Assembly (NCBI RefSeq): GCF_001672775.1
Contig: NZ_LZKJ01000144.1
Span: forward strand, 1 to 64,000
Length of the DNA stretch: 64,000 bases
From: Mycobacterium kyorinense
GTDB taxonomy: Bacteria > Actinomycetota > Actinomycetes > Mycobacteriales > Mycobacteriaceae
Direction: 5' to 3'
Positions within the stretch are counted from its first letter, which is position 1, and each line of letters opens with the position of its first letter. Under the pieces are notes generated by a model. That model had not been told where the DNA came from and did no database searches. It was given only the letters and a program-made list of their open reading frames with translations. The position numbers were made by a program, and so were the translations under genes. Of the stretch, positions 35,339 through 44,273 are shown piece after piece.

Positions 35339-36925
35339 ATGAGGCCCTACTACGTGACCACGGCGATCACCTACCCCAATGGCGCGCCGCATGTCGGACA
35401 CGCCTACGAGTACATCGCCACCGATGCGATCGCCCGGTTCAAGCGACTCGACGGTTTCGACGTGCGCTTCCTGACCGGAACCGACGAGCACGGCCTCAAG
35501 ATGGTCGAGACCGCGGCGGCAGAGGGCATTCCGACCGCCGAGTTGGCCCGGCGCAATTCCGATGTCTTTCAGCGGTTGCAGGAAAAGCTCGGCATTTCCT
35601 TCGATCGGTTCATCCGCACCACCGACGCCGATCACCACGAGGCGTCCAAGGCCATCTGGCGGCGGATGGTCGACGCCGGCGACATCTATCTCGACGTCTA
35701 CTCGGGCTGGTATTCGGTGCGCGACGAACGGTTTTTCACCGAGTCGGAGACCGTGCTTGTCGACGACGGCACTCGGGTGGCCACCGAAACCGGCGCTCCG
35801 GTGACCTGGACCGAGGAGCAGACCTACTTCTTCCGGCTCTCGGCGTATGCGGACAAACTGTTGGCGCACTACGAAGCCCACCCGGATTTCATCGGCCCCG
35901 ATGTCCGGCGCAACGAGGTGGTCAGCTTTGTGTCGGGCGGATTGCGCGATCTGTCGATTTCCCGCACCTCGTTCGACTGGGGTGTGCCGGTGCCCGGGCA
36001 TCCCGACCACGTCATGTACGTCTGGGTCGACGCGCTGACCAACTACCTGACCGGGGTGGGTTATCCCGACACCGAAGGTGAGATGTTTCGCCGCTTTTGG
36101 CCCGCCGATTTGCACATGATCGGCAAGGACATCATTCGCTTTCACACCGTTTACTGGCCGGCGTTTCTGATGTCGGCCGGAATCGAGCTTCCCCGAAGGG
36201 TTTTCGCGCACGGGTTCCTGCTGAACCGCGGCGAGAAGATGAGCAAGTCGGTCGGCAACGTGATCGACCCGGTCGAGCTGGTCGAAAGATTCGGTGTCGA
36301 CCAGGTGCGCTACTTTCTGCTCCGCGAAGTACCGTTCGGCCAGGACGGCAGCTACAGCGACGAGGCGATCATCACCCGGATCAACGCCGATTTGGCCAAT
36401 GAGTTGGGCAATCTGGCGCAACGATCATTGTCGATGGTGGCCAAGAACCTCGACGGGATCGTGCCGCAGCCGGGCCAGTTCACCGCCGACGACGCCGAAC
36501 TGTTGGCCAACGCCGATGCGTTGCTTGACCGGGTGCGCACCGAATTCGACGCGCAGGCAATGCATTCAGGGTTGGAGGCGATCTGGTTGATGCTGGGCGC
36601 CGCCAACCGCTATTTCTCCGCTCAGCAGCCCTGGGTGCTGCGCAAAAGCGAGGCCGCGGCCGATCAGGCTCGGTTCGGCACCGTGCTCTACACCACGCTG
36701 GAGGCGGTGCGAATCGCGGCGTTACTCATTCAGCCGGTGCTCCCGCAGTCGGCGGCCAGGTTGCTCGATTTGCTCGGCCAGCCCGCCGATCAACGAACGT
36801 TCGACGTGATCGACACCCGGCTGGCGCCCGGCACGGTGTTGCCCTCGCCCACTGGCGTGTTTCCGCGATATCAACCGGCTGACCGCGAGCCAACCTCCAA
36901 CGACACGGAGTCCGCCGGGCGTTGA
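35339..36925 (+). CDS. metG: Methionyl-tRNA synthetase
   Basis: 528 aa, class I synthetase. HIGH-like motif HVGH in [19 protein letters not shown] in [10 protein letters not shown], and the [11 protein letters not shown] helix are intact. The zinc-knuckle cysteines of the long bacterial form are absent, as in the mycobacterial single-domain type. Essential for charging initiator and elongator tRNA-Met. Right boundary of the conserved block; downstream genes are accessory. Confidence 0.97.
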   Translation: MRPYYVTTAITYPNGAPHVGHAYEYIATDAIARFKRLDGFDVRFLTGTDEHGLKMVETAAAEGIPTAELARRNSDVFQRLQEKLGISFDRFIRTTDADHHEASKAIWRRMVDAGDIYLDVYSGWYSVRDERFFTESETVLVDDGTRVATETGAPVTWTEEQTYFFRLSAYADKLLAHYEAHPDFIGPDVRRNEVVSFVSGGLRDLSISRTSFDWGVPVPGHPDHVMYVWVDALTNYLTGVGYPDTEGEMFRRFWPADLHMIGKDIIRFHTVYWPAFLMSAGIELPRRVFAHGFLLNRGEKMSKSVGNVIDPVELVERFGVDQVRYFLLREVPFGQDGSYSDEAIITRINADLANELGNLAQRSLSMVAKNLDGIVPQPGQFTADDAELLANADALLDRVRTEFDAQAMHSGLEAIWLMLGAANRYFSAQQPWVLRKSEAAADQARFGTVLYTTLEAVRIAALLIQPVLPQSAARLLDLLGQPADQRTFDVIDTRLAPGTVLPSPTGVFPRYQPADREPTSNDTESAGR

Positions 36926-37034
36926 GGCCACGCCGCGTCGTTCGACATCGAAAGCGATCGCCGCGGTGGCTTACTGACGCTGTGCCAACAATTTCGTGAT
37001 AGTTCGCCGCTGGGCGGTGGGTGATAATCGGCGA

Positions 37035-37433
37035 ATGGAGCGGCGACGAAACTGGCCCAGTCAATCACCGGCGGTCACTTTGACCCAGTTGCCCGCGTCG
37101 GTGGTGTTGGAGCGGATCCCGGTTCCGGTGCTCGCCGTCATGCAAGACGGGACCATTCTGTTCGCGAATACCGCCTTTGCGGAGATGCTGGGTTACGACC
37201 CCGAGGAGGTTCTGTCGCTGAAGTTCCCGCAAATCTTTCACACGGCGCCAGCCGCCGAATCCGCCCTCTCCGTCGTCCACGCGCTGGCGAACATGGTGGT
37301 CGAACTTGCCCACCGCGACGGCTCGACGGTCCGGGCGCTGATGAGTAAGTCCGCGCTGCTGCGCGCCGACGACGACGTGGCGCTGGCGACATTCCAGGAC
37401 CTGACCGAACAACTCTGGGTCGACGAGCGCTGA
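37035..37433 (+). CDS. Stand-alone PAS domain protein
   Basis: 132 aa with one PAS fold covering about residues 20-128 (VVLERIPVPVLAVMQDGTILFANTAFAEMLGYDPEEVL). No kinase, cyclase, DNA-binding or EAL/GGDEF output domain is attached, so it may sense a ligand or redox state and signal by protein contact. The ATG follows GATAAT by 6 nt, suggesting a leaderless transcript; an in-frame upstream ATG at 36996 is less likely. Unrelated to its neighbours. Confidence 0.75.
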   Translation: MERRRNWPSQSPAVTLTQLPASVVLERIPVPVLAVMQDGTILFANTAFAEMLGYDPEEVLSLKFPQIFHTAPAAESALSVVHALANMVVELAHRDGSTVRALMSKSALLRADDDVALATFQDLTEQLWVDER

Positions 37434-37513
37434 CAGCGCCGCTCAGACACCTCACTAGCCGACCGAAAGTATGAAACCCACGGGATTTGCCTAACTCGTA
37501 GTACTGTGTTCAG

Positions 37514-38068
37514 GTGATCAGGACTCGCGCGGATTTGACTGCTTACCTGGCGGCGGACTTGACGGCAAACGGGTTGGAGCGGTGGCGGTTCCGCGACCGC
37601 TTCACCCAGCGCCCGGCCTACTTCCAGCGCTTGCTGCGCAAGTCGGAGTACTGGTCGAATTCGGCCCGAACGCCGGTCGCCCGCGCCGTCGCCGCCTGGT
37701 TCAGGCTGCGGACCAAGCTGCTGGGCGAACGACTTGGGTTCATGATCCCGCGCAACGTATTCGGCCCGGGCCTCTCGATCGCGCACGCCGGCGCGATCTG
37801 GGTCCACTATCAGGTTCGGGTGGGCGCGAACTGCCGCATCCACCATGGCGTGACGATCGGCGAAGCCAAGGGCAAAATCCCCGTCGTCGGCGACGACGTC
37901 TGCATCTACCCCTGCGCGATGATCCTCGGCGCCGACGTCGGCAGCCGCGTCGGAATCCGCGCCGCCGCAGTCGTCACCAAGTCAGTGCCCGACGACGTCG
38001 AGGTGGCCGGCATGCCCGCCCGGATTGTGAGCACCACTCGACCGATCACCGCCATCGCGTGCGCCTGA
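37514..38068 (+). CDS. Serine O-acetyltransferase-like hexapeptide protein (copy 1)
   Basis: 184 aa. The C-terminal half (about 75-170) is a left-handed beta-helix of hexapeptide repeats with the SAT-type NCRIHHGVTIGEA and GADVGSRVGIRAAAVVTKSVPDDVEVAGMPARIV. The N-terminus is shorter than CysE. It may acetylate serine, or a sugar as in polysaccharide clusters. GTG 37514 follows TACTGT by exactly 6 nt (leaderless). The next gene is a close paralog. Confidence 0.82.
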   Translation: MIRTRADLTAYLAADLTANGLERWRFRDRFTQRPAYFQRLLRKSEYWSNSARTPVARAVAAWFRLRTKLLGERLGFMIPRNVFGPGLSIAHAGAIWVHYQVRVGANCRIHHGVTIGEAKGKIPVVGDDVCIYPCAMILGADVGSRVGIRAAAVVTKSVPDDVEVAGMPARIVSTTRPITAIACA

Positions 38069-38166
38069 CGCCAGTCACCCGAATACGGGCGTGCGGGCTG
38101 ACGGGCGGGGTGCAAACTACTGGTGTACCTCTAGCCTGATTCGGATACCTACAGTATGGTAGGCGA

Positions 38167-38781
38167 GTGATCAGGACCCGTCAGGACCTGAAGGATTACC
38201 TAGCTGCGGACTTGCGCGCGAACGGATTGGAACGCTGGAGGTTCCGCTATCGCCTCTTGGAACGGCCCGCCTATTTCCAGCGTCTGCTGCGCAAATCCGA
38301 GTATTGGTCCAACACGGCCCGAACACCGCTCGGGCGGTTCGTTGCCGCGTGGCTCCAACTGCGCACCAAGCTGCTAGGTGAACGGTTTGGTTTCTACATT
38401 TCCCGCAACGTATTCGGCCCGGGGCTGTCGATCGCACATCCCGGTCCGGTATGGGTGCACTGCCGGGCACGGGTCGGCGCCAACTGCCGAATCCACCAGG
38501 GCGTGACTATCGGCGAAGCCAACGGCAAGATTCCGGTCATCGGCGATGACGTCTATATCTATCCCCTCGCGATGATCCTCGGCGCCGATGTCGGCAGCCG
38601 CGTCGGAATCCGGGCAGGCGCAGTTGTCACCAAGTCGGTGCCCGACGACGTCGAGGTGGCCGGGATACCGGCCCGGATCGTCAGAGCCGACCGCGTGACC
38701 ACCGCACACCGGCCCTCAGCATTGGACGGCCACCAACGACTTGACCAGCCCGGCGAAGCGCTCGTACCAGAGCGTCGATGA
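38167..38781 (+). CDS. Serine O-acetyltransferase-like hexapeptide protein (copy 2)
   Basis: 204 aa, roughly four-fifths identical to copy 1 over the first 172 residues (shared AADLxANGLERWRFR and FQRLLRKSEYWSN). The C-terminal 30 residues differ because its frame runs 66 bp into the oppositely oriented methyltransferase gene. GTG start 6 nt after TATGGT, again leaderless-like. The tandem arrangement, with promoter duplicated too, indicates gene duplication. Substrate unknown. Confidence 0.82.
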   Translation: MIRTRQDLKDYLAADLRANGLERWRFRYRLLERPAYFQRLLRKSEYWSNTARTPLGRFVAAWLQLRTKLLGERFGFYISRNVFGPGLSIAHPGPVWVHCRARVGANCRIHQGVTIGEANGKIPVIGDDVYIYPLAMILGADVGSRVGIRAGAVVTKSVPDDVEVAGIPARIVRADRVTTAHRPSALDGHQRLDQPGEALVPERR

Positions 38782-39369
38782 CGGAAAGTATCGCCGCAAC
38801 TGCGAAATGCCGATCAGCTCAACCTCGTCGACTTGTTGCTCAGCCTCTTCGCGGGTATGCGTGCGAACGTGACCGCGGTTCCAGCGCATAGAGATCTGTA
38901 CCCGTGCCTCGTAGGGCAACCACTGCAAGCCGGGAAACAGCCAGTGCGGCTCGATCGGGAAATGGCGGTACGGCGTTTGCACCCAATGCCGATCGCCGAG
39001 GGAATGGACGTTGCCGGCGAGCCGCTGGCGCTGCACATGGCCGCCCACGTGTTCGAGCAGGGAATTGGAGAAAACAAGATCGAAGCGGTCCCGGGCCACC
39101 GAACTCGGCAAGTCGCAGGCATCGCCTTGGACCGCCACGATGTCGGAAGTCCATGACTCCAACGGCAAAAGGTTCACCGTGGTGATCGCCTTGGGCCGAA
39201 CCGGTGCCATCCGCCATGACTCCGGTGTGCCGCCGAGGTCCAGCACTCGCATTTCGTGAAAGGACGGAAAGACCTCGAGCAGGTGACGCCACCGGCGAGC
39301 CCGAGCGCGGCCCGAGAGTGACCGGGATGAATTGACGTCCGTCGCGACGTCTCGTAACCAGTTGGCCAT
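38716..39369 (-). CDS. Class I SAM-dependent methyltransferase
   Basis: 217 aa. Motif I MRVLDLGGTPESW (about 40-52) and the DRFDLVFSNSLLEHVGG segment (acidic loop, motif IV-like) identify the Rossmann methyltransferase fold. The substrate is not evident. It starts two bases after the alkB stop on the same strand, so the two form an operon. It overlaps copy 2 of the acetyltransferase tail to tail by 66 bp. Confidence 0.82.
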   Translation of the reverse strand: MANWLRDVATDVNSSRSLSGRARARRWRHLLEVFPSFHEMRVLDLGGTPESWRMAPVRPKAITTVNLLPLESWTSDIVAVQGDACDLPSSVARDRFDLVFSNSLLEHVGGHVQRQRLAGNVHSLGDRHWVQTPYRHFPIEPHWLFPGLQWLPYEARVQISMRWNRGHVRTHTREEAEQQVDEVELIGISQLRRYFPSSTLWYERFAGLVKSLVAVQC

Positions 39370-39371
39370 CG

Positions 39372-40622
39372 TTACGAGGCGAACTGGTGCTCTGGCCGCA
39401 GCGAATAGCGTTGCAGCAGTTGCCTTTCGTGGCGCGGGCTCAGCGCCGCCAAGCGGATGTCGCCGCCGTAGTGGTCAAGGACACGCGGATCCATCACTCG
39501 ACGCCATAACGGGGGCACCATAGCCAAAAGCAGCATGGTGCCATACCCGTTGGGCAGTTGAGGGGCTTCGTCGGTGTGGCGCAGCGCCTGATATCGGCGC
39601 AGCGGATGAGCATGATGGTCGGAGTGCCGTTGCAGGTGGAACAGGCAGACATTGGCGATGACGGTGTTGCTGTTCCAGCTGTGCGCGGCACGCACCCGTT
39701 CATAGCGCCCGTTGGCGAGCTTTTGGCGCCGTAAGCCGTAATGCTCCATGTAGTTGACAATCTCCAGCAGGCAGAAGCTGAGTATCGCTTGTCCGACGAG
39801 CCACGGCAGAACGACGATGCCGAACCAAATAACCAGTCCGGCAAACAGTCCCGCGCTCATCAGCCATGCACTGAGCACGTCGTTTTTCAGAGTCCAGCGT
39901 GACCGCCCCGACTGCGCTAACCGCCGGCCCTCGATGTCCCAGGCCGACCGCACACCGCCGGCTACCGACCGCAGAATGAAGTGATACAGGCTTTCACCCA
40001 TCCGTGAACTGGCCGGGTCTTCCGGGGTCGCGACTCGCACGTGGTGCCCGCGGTTGTGCTCGACAAAGAAGTGTCCGTAGCAGCTCTGCACCAGCGCCGC
40101 CTTGCTCAACCATTTCTCCGACTGCGGTCGCTTGTGCCCCAGTTCATGCGCGACATTGATTGCGACCCCGCCGATTATCCCGGCGGTCACCATCAGACCC
40201 GACTTGTCAACGACATCCATCGTGAGCCAGCCCCCGCCGCTCCACAGCCAGCAGGCGAAGATGATCGATAGGTATTGACTGGGCAGATACAGGTACGTTG
40301 CCCACCGGTAGAAGCGCTCGTCCTCTAGTCGCGCCACCGTGCTGTCGGGGGGGTTATCCGCGTCGGGTCCCACGATGTGGTCGAGGACCGGGATGATTCC
40401 GAACGTCACGATCGGGGCGAACCACCAAAACACTCCCGAACCGGTTAGCTGGACGCCCAGCCACGACGCGTACACGAACGCCGGAACGACCGAACCAAGC
40501 AACCACAGATACCGCTTGGGATCCCGCCACTCCGGGACCGCGAACAAATCGCGCCCGGTCGGCGCGCTTCCCTGCACCGGGCGGTCCCTGGTGCGCAGGC
40601 CCGACGAGTTCCGGTAGTGCAT
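39372..40622 (-). CDS. alkB: Alkane 1-monooxygenase AlkB family
   Basis: 416 aa, integral-membrane di-iron hydroxylase. The histidine boxes are HELGH (159-163), EHNRGHH (188-194), NYMEHYGL (290-297) and LQRHSDHH (330-337); six hydrophobic helices surround them. It would hydroxylate medium/long alkanes or a terminal methyl group using rubredoxin. No rubredoxin gene is adjacent, unlike the classical alkB-rubA arrangement. ATG 40622 follows TACGTT by 6 nt (leaderless); an upstream ATG extension is rejected. It is divergent from the GMC oxidase. Confidence 0.9.
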   Translation of the reverse strand: MHYRNSSGLRTRDRPVQGSAPTGRDLFAVPEWRDPKRYLWLLGSVVPAFVYASWLGVQLTGSGVFWWFAPIVTFGIIPVLDHIVGPDADNPPDSTVARLEDERFYRWATYLYLPSQYLSIIFACWLWSGGGWLTMDVVDKSGLMVTAGIIGGVAINVAHELGHKRPQSEKWLSKAALVQSCYGHFFVEHNRGHHVRVATPEDPASSRMGESLYHFILRSVAGGVRSAWDIEGRRLAQSGRSRWTLKNDVLSAWLMSAGLFAGLVIWFGIVVLPWLVGQAILSFCLLEIVNYMEHYGLRRQKLANGRYERVRAAHSWNSNTVIANVCLFHLQRHSDHHAHPLRRYQALRHTDEAPQLPNGYGTMLLLAMVPPLWRRVMDPRVLDHYGGDIRLAALSPRHERQLLQRYSLRPEHQFAS

Positions 40623-40817
40623 TTTCCGAACGTAGCATGACTGATCATACTTCAAAACTCTTGTTTTAATACCTTTGGTCGGTGTATAACCGTCTAAGAA
40701 GGCTTGGAGTTCTGCTGTCGGGCGTCCTGTCCTGGCGTTATCGCGGCGCGCGGTCGGGCAGCGACACAGTCGGTCCACGCCGGTGATGGCCATCAGAGCA
40801 CGTCAAGGAGCCGCAGA
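40623..40817. promoter_or_regulatory. Divergent alkB / GMC-oxidase control region
   Basis: 195 bp between divergent genes. The minus side carries the TACGTT -10 of alkB. The middle is AT-rich (CATACTTCAAAACTCTTGTTTTAATACC), then GGTCGGTGTATAACC. The plus side ends with AAGGAG (40805-40810) before the GMC start. A regulator binding here could control both genes. Confidence 0.45.
40669..40687. promoter_or_regulatory. Candidate operator resembling an autoregulator-receptor element
   Basis: ATACC-TTTGGTC-GGTGTAT. The right half GGTCGGTGTAT matches one arm of the element bound by ArpA/ScbR-type regulators as I remember it; the left arm (ATACC) is only partial. Two ArpA/ScbR-like genes lie at 42470 and 43243. 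Position and half-match only; weak evidence. Confidence 0.25.
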
Positions 40818-42434
40818 GTGGTGATGTCGCGCAGACGTTTTCTGGGTGTCAGTGCGTTGGCTACCGCAGCGGCCGGCGCCAGCGCCGTGGGGCTCGAATT
40901 GACCCGCGAGCGAACGGCTTCGCGACGGCACTACCCCGCCATTGTGGTGGGCAGCGGCTACGGCGGTGGGGTGTCGGCGTTGCGGCTGGGCCAAGCGGGC
41001 ATCGAGACGTTGATCTTGGAACAAGGCCGGCTCTGGGATACCCGTGACGAGGACGGCCGGCGATTTTCGAAGATGTTACCGCCGGACACCCGGGCGGGCT
41101 GGTTCACCAAACATCCACCGAGCCTGGTCCCGTCATTCCGCGGCGTCTCGATCGACTCGGTGGCCGAACATATGCCCTCGCCGCAGCCGGTTCAGGCCGG
41201 CATCTGCGACAAGGTCGTCCACGGGTCCCACAATGTATTCCGCGGCATCGCCGTTGGCGGCGGGTCCATGATCAACGCGGCCATTGCCGCGATCCCGACA
41301 CCGGCACAAGTCCGGGAAACCTTTCCAGACATCGACCCCGCCCAATTCCTGGGCACCTATATGCAACGCGCCAGGGACACGCTGTTGATCAACTATCGCG
41401 ACATGCGGTGGTTCGAGAAGACGCCATGCTTCCAGTACGCACGGGTGGGCAGGCAGTACGCGGCGGCAGCCGGGTATCCGGTCGACTACAACGGCAGTGC
41501 GTTTTCCTTCCCCTACATCAAATACGAAGAGGCCGGCCAGGTTCAACGTTCGGCGCTGGCATTCGAGCAACAGTACGGCAATAACAACGGTCGATTCGGC
41601 AGCGTCGACCAGACCTATATCGGCGACGCGCTGGCCACCGGAAAAGTTAGCCTCAAACCCCTCACCGAGGTGACCGACATCTGGCGCGAACGCTCGGGCG
41701 AGTACGTGGTCGCCACCCGTGAAATCGACCGTTGGGGCAACGAACTCGGTCGTGACGAATTCGCTTGCGACCAGCTCTTCCTCAGCGGCGGCGTCCTCGG
41801 GACCACCAAACTCCTACTGCGGGCCAGAGATACCGGGACGCTACCCGACTTGAGCGACGCAATCGGCCGCGGTTATGGAAACAACGGCGACATCATGGTG
41901 GCCCACACCCTGAACGAGAGCGACCCCGCCGGAACCGAACAATCGCTCATGGGCATGATCAACCTTGATGGGCGTGCCGATCCCGATAACCCGGTGTACG
42001 CCAGCATGTTCTCGCTCCCGCTGCCGGTCGAAACGTTCACCTTGGGTTACTACGTGATGGTCAAGACCGGGGACCGCGCCGAGATCAGTTACGACCGTCG
42101 TTCGGACTCGATCAGCATCGACTGGCCCGAAGGGTATACCGAGCACTTGTGCGCGAAAGCGCGGGTGGTTTTCGACAAGGTGACTCAGGCCAACGGCGTC
42201 GACTATCGCGACGACATTTTCGACGGAAACATCTTCGCGCCGAACACGGTCCACCCGATGGGCGGGTGTGTTCGCGGGACGGCGACCGACAGTTATGGGC
42301 GGGTCAAGGGGTACGACAACCTCTATGTCAACGACGCCTCGCTGCTGCCCGGTTACCTCGGCTGCAATCCGTTCATGTCGATTACCGCACTCGCAGAGCG
42401 CAACATCGAAGGAATCCTGCAGGGGCGAAACTGA
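40818..42434 (+). CDS. Tat-exported GMC oxidoreductase, cholesterol-oxidase-like
   Basis: 538 aa. A twin-arginine signal SRRRFLGVSALATAAAGA precedes the FAD motif GSGYGGGVSALRLGQAG. The C-terminal half aligns well with Streptomyces cholesterol oxidase: His479 in NTVHPMGG and Asn517 in GCNPFMSITALAERN match the oxidation residues. The position of the isomerisation base (Glu361 there) is Ser396 here, in YASMFSLP. This predicts a secreted 3-hydroxysteroid or related alcohol oxidase with little isomerase activity. The GTG at 40818 is chosen for its spacing to AAGGAG. Confidence 0.87.
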   Translation: MVMSRRRFLGVSALATAAAGASAVGLELTRERTASRRHYPAIVVGSGYGGGVSALRLGQAGIETLILEQGRLWDTRDEDGRRFSKMLPPDTRAGWFTKHPPSLVPSFRGVSIDSVAEHMPSPQPVQAGICDKVVHGSHNVFRGIAVGGGSMINAAIAAIPTPAQVRETFPDIDPAQFLGTYMQRARDTLLINYRDMRWFEKTPCFQYARVGRQYAAAAGYPVDYNGSAFSFPYIKYEEAGQVQRSALAFEQQYGNNNGRFGSVDQTYIGDALATGKVSLKPLTEVTDIWRERSGEYVVATREIDRWGNELGRDEFACDQLFLSGGVLGTTKLLLRARDTGTLPDLSDAIGRGYGNNGDIMVAHTLNESDPAGTEQSLMGMINLDGRADPDNPVYASMFSLPLPVETFTLGYYVMVKTGDRAEISYDRRSDSISIDWPEGYTEHLCAKARVVFDKVTQANGVDYRDDIFDGNIFAPNTVHPMGGCVRGTATDSYGRVKGYDNLYVNDASLLPGYLGCNPFMSITALAERNIEGILQGRN

Positions 42435-42469
42435 CTGATCTCGTGAATGAGCCAGGGCGCTGGACCGCG

Positions 42470-43105
42470 CTACTGACGCAACGCCTCGCGCGCCAGAAAC
42501 TCGCGGAAATAAGGCAGCGATGCATCAGCTGCGATGACCGGCAACAGCTGCTCCCACATGCGATTGAGTCCCCCGGCGAAGTCCCTGCCGGGTATCGACT
42601 TGGCCAACAACCGAGTTCCGAACATGGCAGTGACGATCGACTCGCTGACCGCTTCGGGAACCAGACCGTCGCGAAGATCGCCTTCGCCGATCGCCCGTTG
42701 CGCCTGGGCGGCCATCGCGTCCAGCCAGTCCGTGTACACCTGTGCGGCCGCCGCACTGAATCCGCTCACGGCGAAGGTCAGCTGTTCGGCTGCGCGGGCT
42801 ACTTTGTCCGACGAGAACAGCTCGGTGGCGGCGAACGTGCCGTGGATCATGTTCTCCAACGCAGGCGAAGACGATCCACACATGCTGCGAAACGCCGTGA
42901 GCACGGTCCCCGAACCTTCCTCGATGATGGCCGACGCGAGCGATTCCTTCGAGTCGAAATGGTGATAGAGGGCGCCCTTGGTCATCCCGGTCCGCTCGAT
43001 GATCGCGGCCCAACCGGCCGCGGCATAACCGACCTCGCCGAACACCTCAATCGCGGCGTCGATGATCTTCCGCCGGGTGGCTTCCGATCGAATCTGGCGC
43101 GCCAT
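42470..43105 (-). CDS. TetR regulator resembling gamma-butyrolactone receptors (1)
   Basis: 211 aa. The N-terminal HTH contains the GMTKGALYHHFDSKESLA signature. The ligand domain has the spaced features of ArpA/ScbR receptors: a Trp in YTDWLDAM, AIGEGDLRDG, and MWEQLLP near the C-terminus. A strong CGGAGGTG precedes the ATG. It faces the GMC oxidase tail to tail (36 bp) and is co-oriented with the second regulator upstream. Targets are unknown; self and the alkB/GMC region are likely. Confidence 0.8.
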   Translation of the reverse strand: MARQIRSEATRRKIIDAAIEVFGEVGYAAAGWAAIIERTGMTKGALYHHFDSKESLASAIIEEGSGTVLTAFRSMCGSSSPALENMIHGTFAATELFSSDKVARAAEQLTFAVSGFSAAAAQVYTDWLDAMAAQAQRAIGEGDLRDGLVPEAVSESIVTAMFGTRLLAKSIPGRDFAGGLNRMWEQLLPVIAADASLPYFREFLAREALRQ

Positions 43106-43242
43106 CGCCCTGCACCTCCGGAGTTCCGTTGATTTGCTTAGACTCCGGACCCTCGGCGTCTCACATTTCCGGCCAGCGCGCCAAGCCTAACAGTCGCTGG
43201 TTCGTTGGCCGCGATCGTGCATCCGGGTGTCGGTCCCGGAAA

Positions 43243-43917
43243 TCATCCACCGCCAGCCGCTTGGCCCGCAGCGCTGATTGCGAGCGTCGTACGCCGCCTG
43301 ATGAATTGGCGAAAGTAACTTATCCGGTCGGCGTGGACGATGCCGGGCAGCACAAGCGCCCAGGACTTCTCGAGGTCCAGAAGGAAGCGCTCCGCTTTGT
43401 CCAGCTTGCTGGTATAGCGCATCCCCAGATACAGCGACACGAGAAGACGCCCGACGTCGTGCGGATCGCAGTCTTTAATGATGTCGCCCTCGCCGATGGC
43501 ACGCTCGGCAACCAGCGCAATGCTTTCGATCCAGCCATCCTGCAGTCTGGTTTGAAATTCTTCGGCCCGGCCGACCGTCTCGAGCAGATGCAAAGCCGCG
43601 CGAGCTCTGTCCTCGGCGAGGTCTTGAACCGCGATCAGGTAGATGAAGTCGACAAGAGTTTCCAGACCAGAAAGCTTGCGCCCGAGCAAGTCCTGGATGG
43701 CGGCGGTAGCCGCCACCGTTTGCGCTTCGATGATGGCCAACGCCAAGGCGTGCTTCGACCGGAAGTGGAAATACATTGCGCCCTTGGTCAACTCGGCGTC
43801 GGCCAGGATGTCGTCGAGTCCGACCTCGTGGTACGGCCGGCGGGCGAATTGGTGCGCGGCGGCGCGCAGAATCTGTTGCCGCGTGGTATCGGCCCGGCTG
43901 TCGGTGGGTTCGTTCAT
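43243..43917 (-). CDS. TetR regulator resembling gamma-butyrolactone receptors (2)
   Basis: 224 aa from ATG 43917 (a TTG 5 codons upstream is also open). HTH signature ELTKGAMYFHFRSKHALA. The ligand domain has Trp in LQDGWIESIALVAERAIGEGD and WALVLPGI, the pattern of ArpA/ScbR-type receptors. It is related to the first regulator but not a recent duplicate. It sits 137 bp upstream of that gene on the same strand, and 356 bp from the divergent PE gene. Confidence 0.78.
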   Translation of the reverse strand: MNEPTDSRADTTRQQILRAAAHQFARRPYHEVGLDDILADAELTKGAMYFHFRSKHALALAIIEAQTVAATAAIQDLLGRKLSGLETLVDFIYLIAVQDLAEDRARAALHLLETVGRAEEFQTRLQDGWIESIALVAERAIGEGDIIKDCDPHDVGRLLVSLYLGMRYTSKLDKAERFLLDLEKSWALVLPGIVHADRISYFRQFIRRRTTLAISAAGQAAGGG

Positions 43918-44273
43918 CGCCCGGCCCCGCAACGCTGGACTGCGCCGAGTCGCGACCGGACGACGACATCGGCGCTGTACGGGCCCGGAGTGGTCATTGC
44001 GGTCATCGGCATCACGGTGCGACTTCTCCCTCGAACAGAGCCGCCTGCAGGCGTAGCAGCCTCTGCTCGACTGCCGCGTTCGTAAAGCTTAAGTCATCTG
44101 CCACCGAAATGCGGATACCATCAGTAAGTGTTTCGGGTTTACATCATTCAAAAAGTATGTACTATTGCTCTGCAACCCATTGTCGGTCTGTTCGCATGAA
44201 GTCTTGACCGGCGCGCATGAGATCACGCGGGCCGCCGCCTCGCCAGCGAGCGGCCTTCCGTTAGGAGAAGCAG
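43918..44273. promoter_or_regulatory. Divergent region between the TetR regulator and the PE-PPE-esx cassette
   Basis: 356 bp without a gene. The PE side has an AT-rich promoter (44143-44165, listed separately), a leader of about 100 nt and a strong TTAGGAGAAG Shine-Dalgarno. A further AT-rich stretch, TTCGTAAAGCTTAAGTC, lies at about 44080-44096. No convincing small ORF seen. Confidence 0.4.
44143..44165 (+). promoter_or_regulatory. Promoter element shared with the polysaccharide operon (copy 1)
   Basis: A 23-bp element consisting of ATCATTC, then five bases, then GTATGTACTAT. TACTAT (44160-44165) fits the TANNNT -10 consensus. The same element with four mismatches occurs at 46451-46473. 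It should drive the PE-PPE-esx cassette with transcription starting near 44172. Confidence 0.55.

Noticed and set aside
35315..36421. N-terminal extension of the tatD frame
   Set aside because: It is antisense to metG; the TatD fold begins right after the leaderless ATG at 35314.
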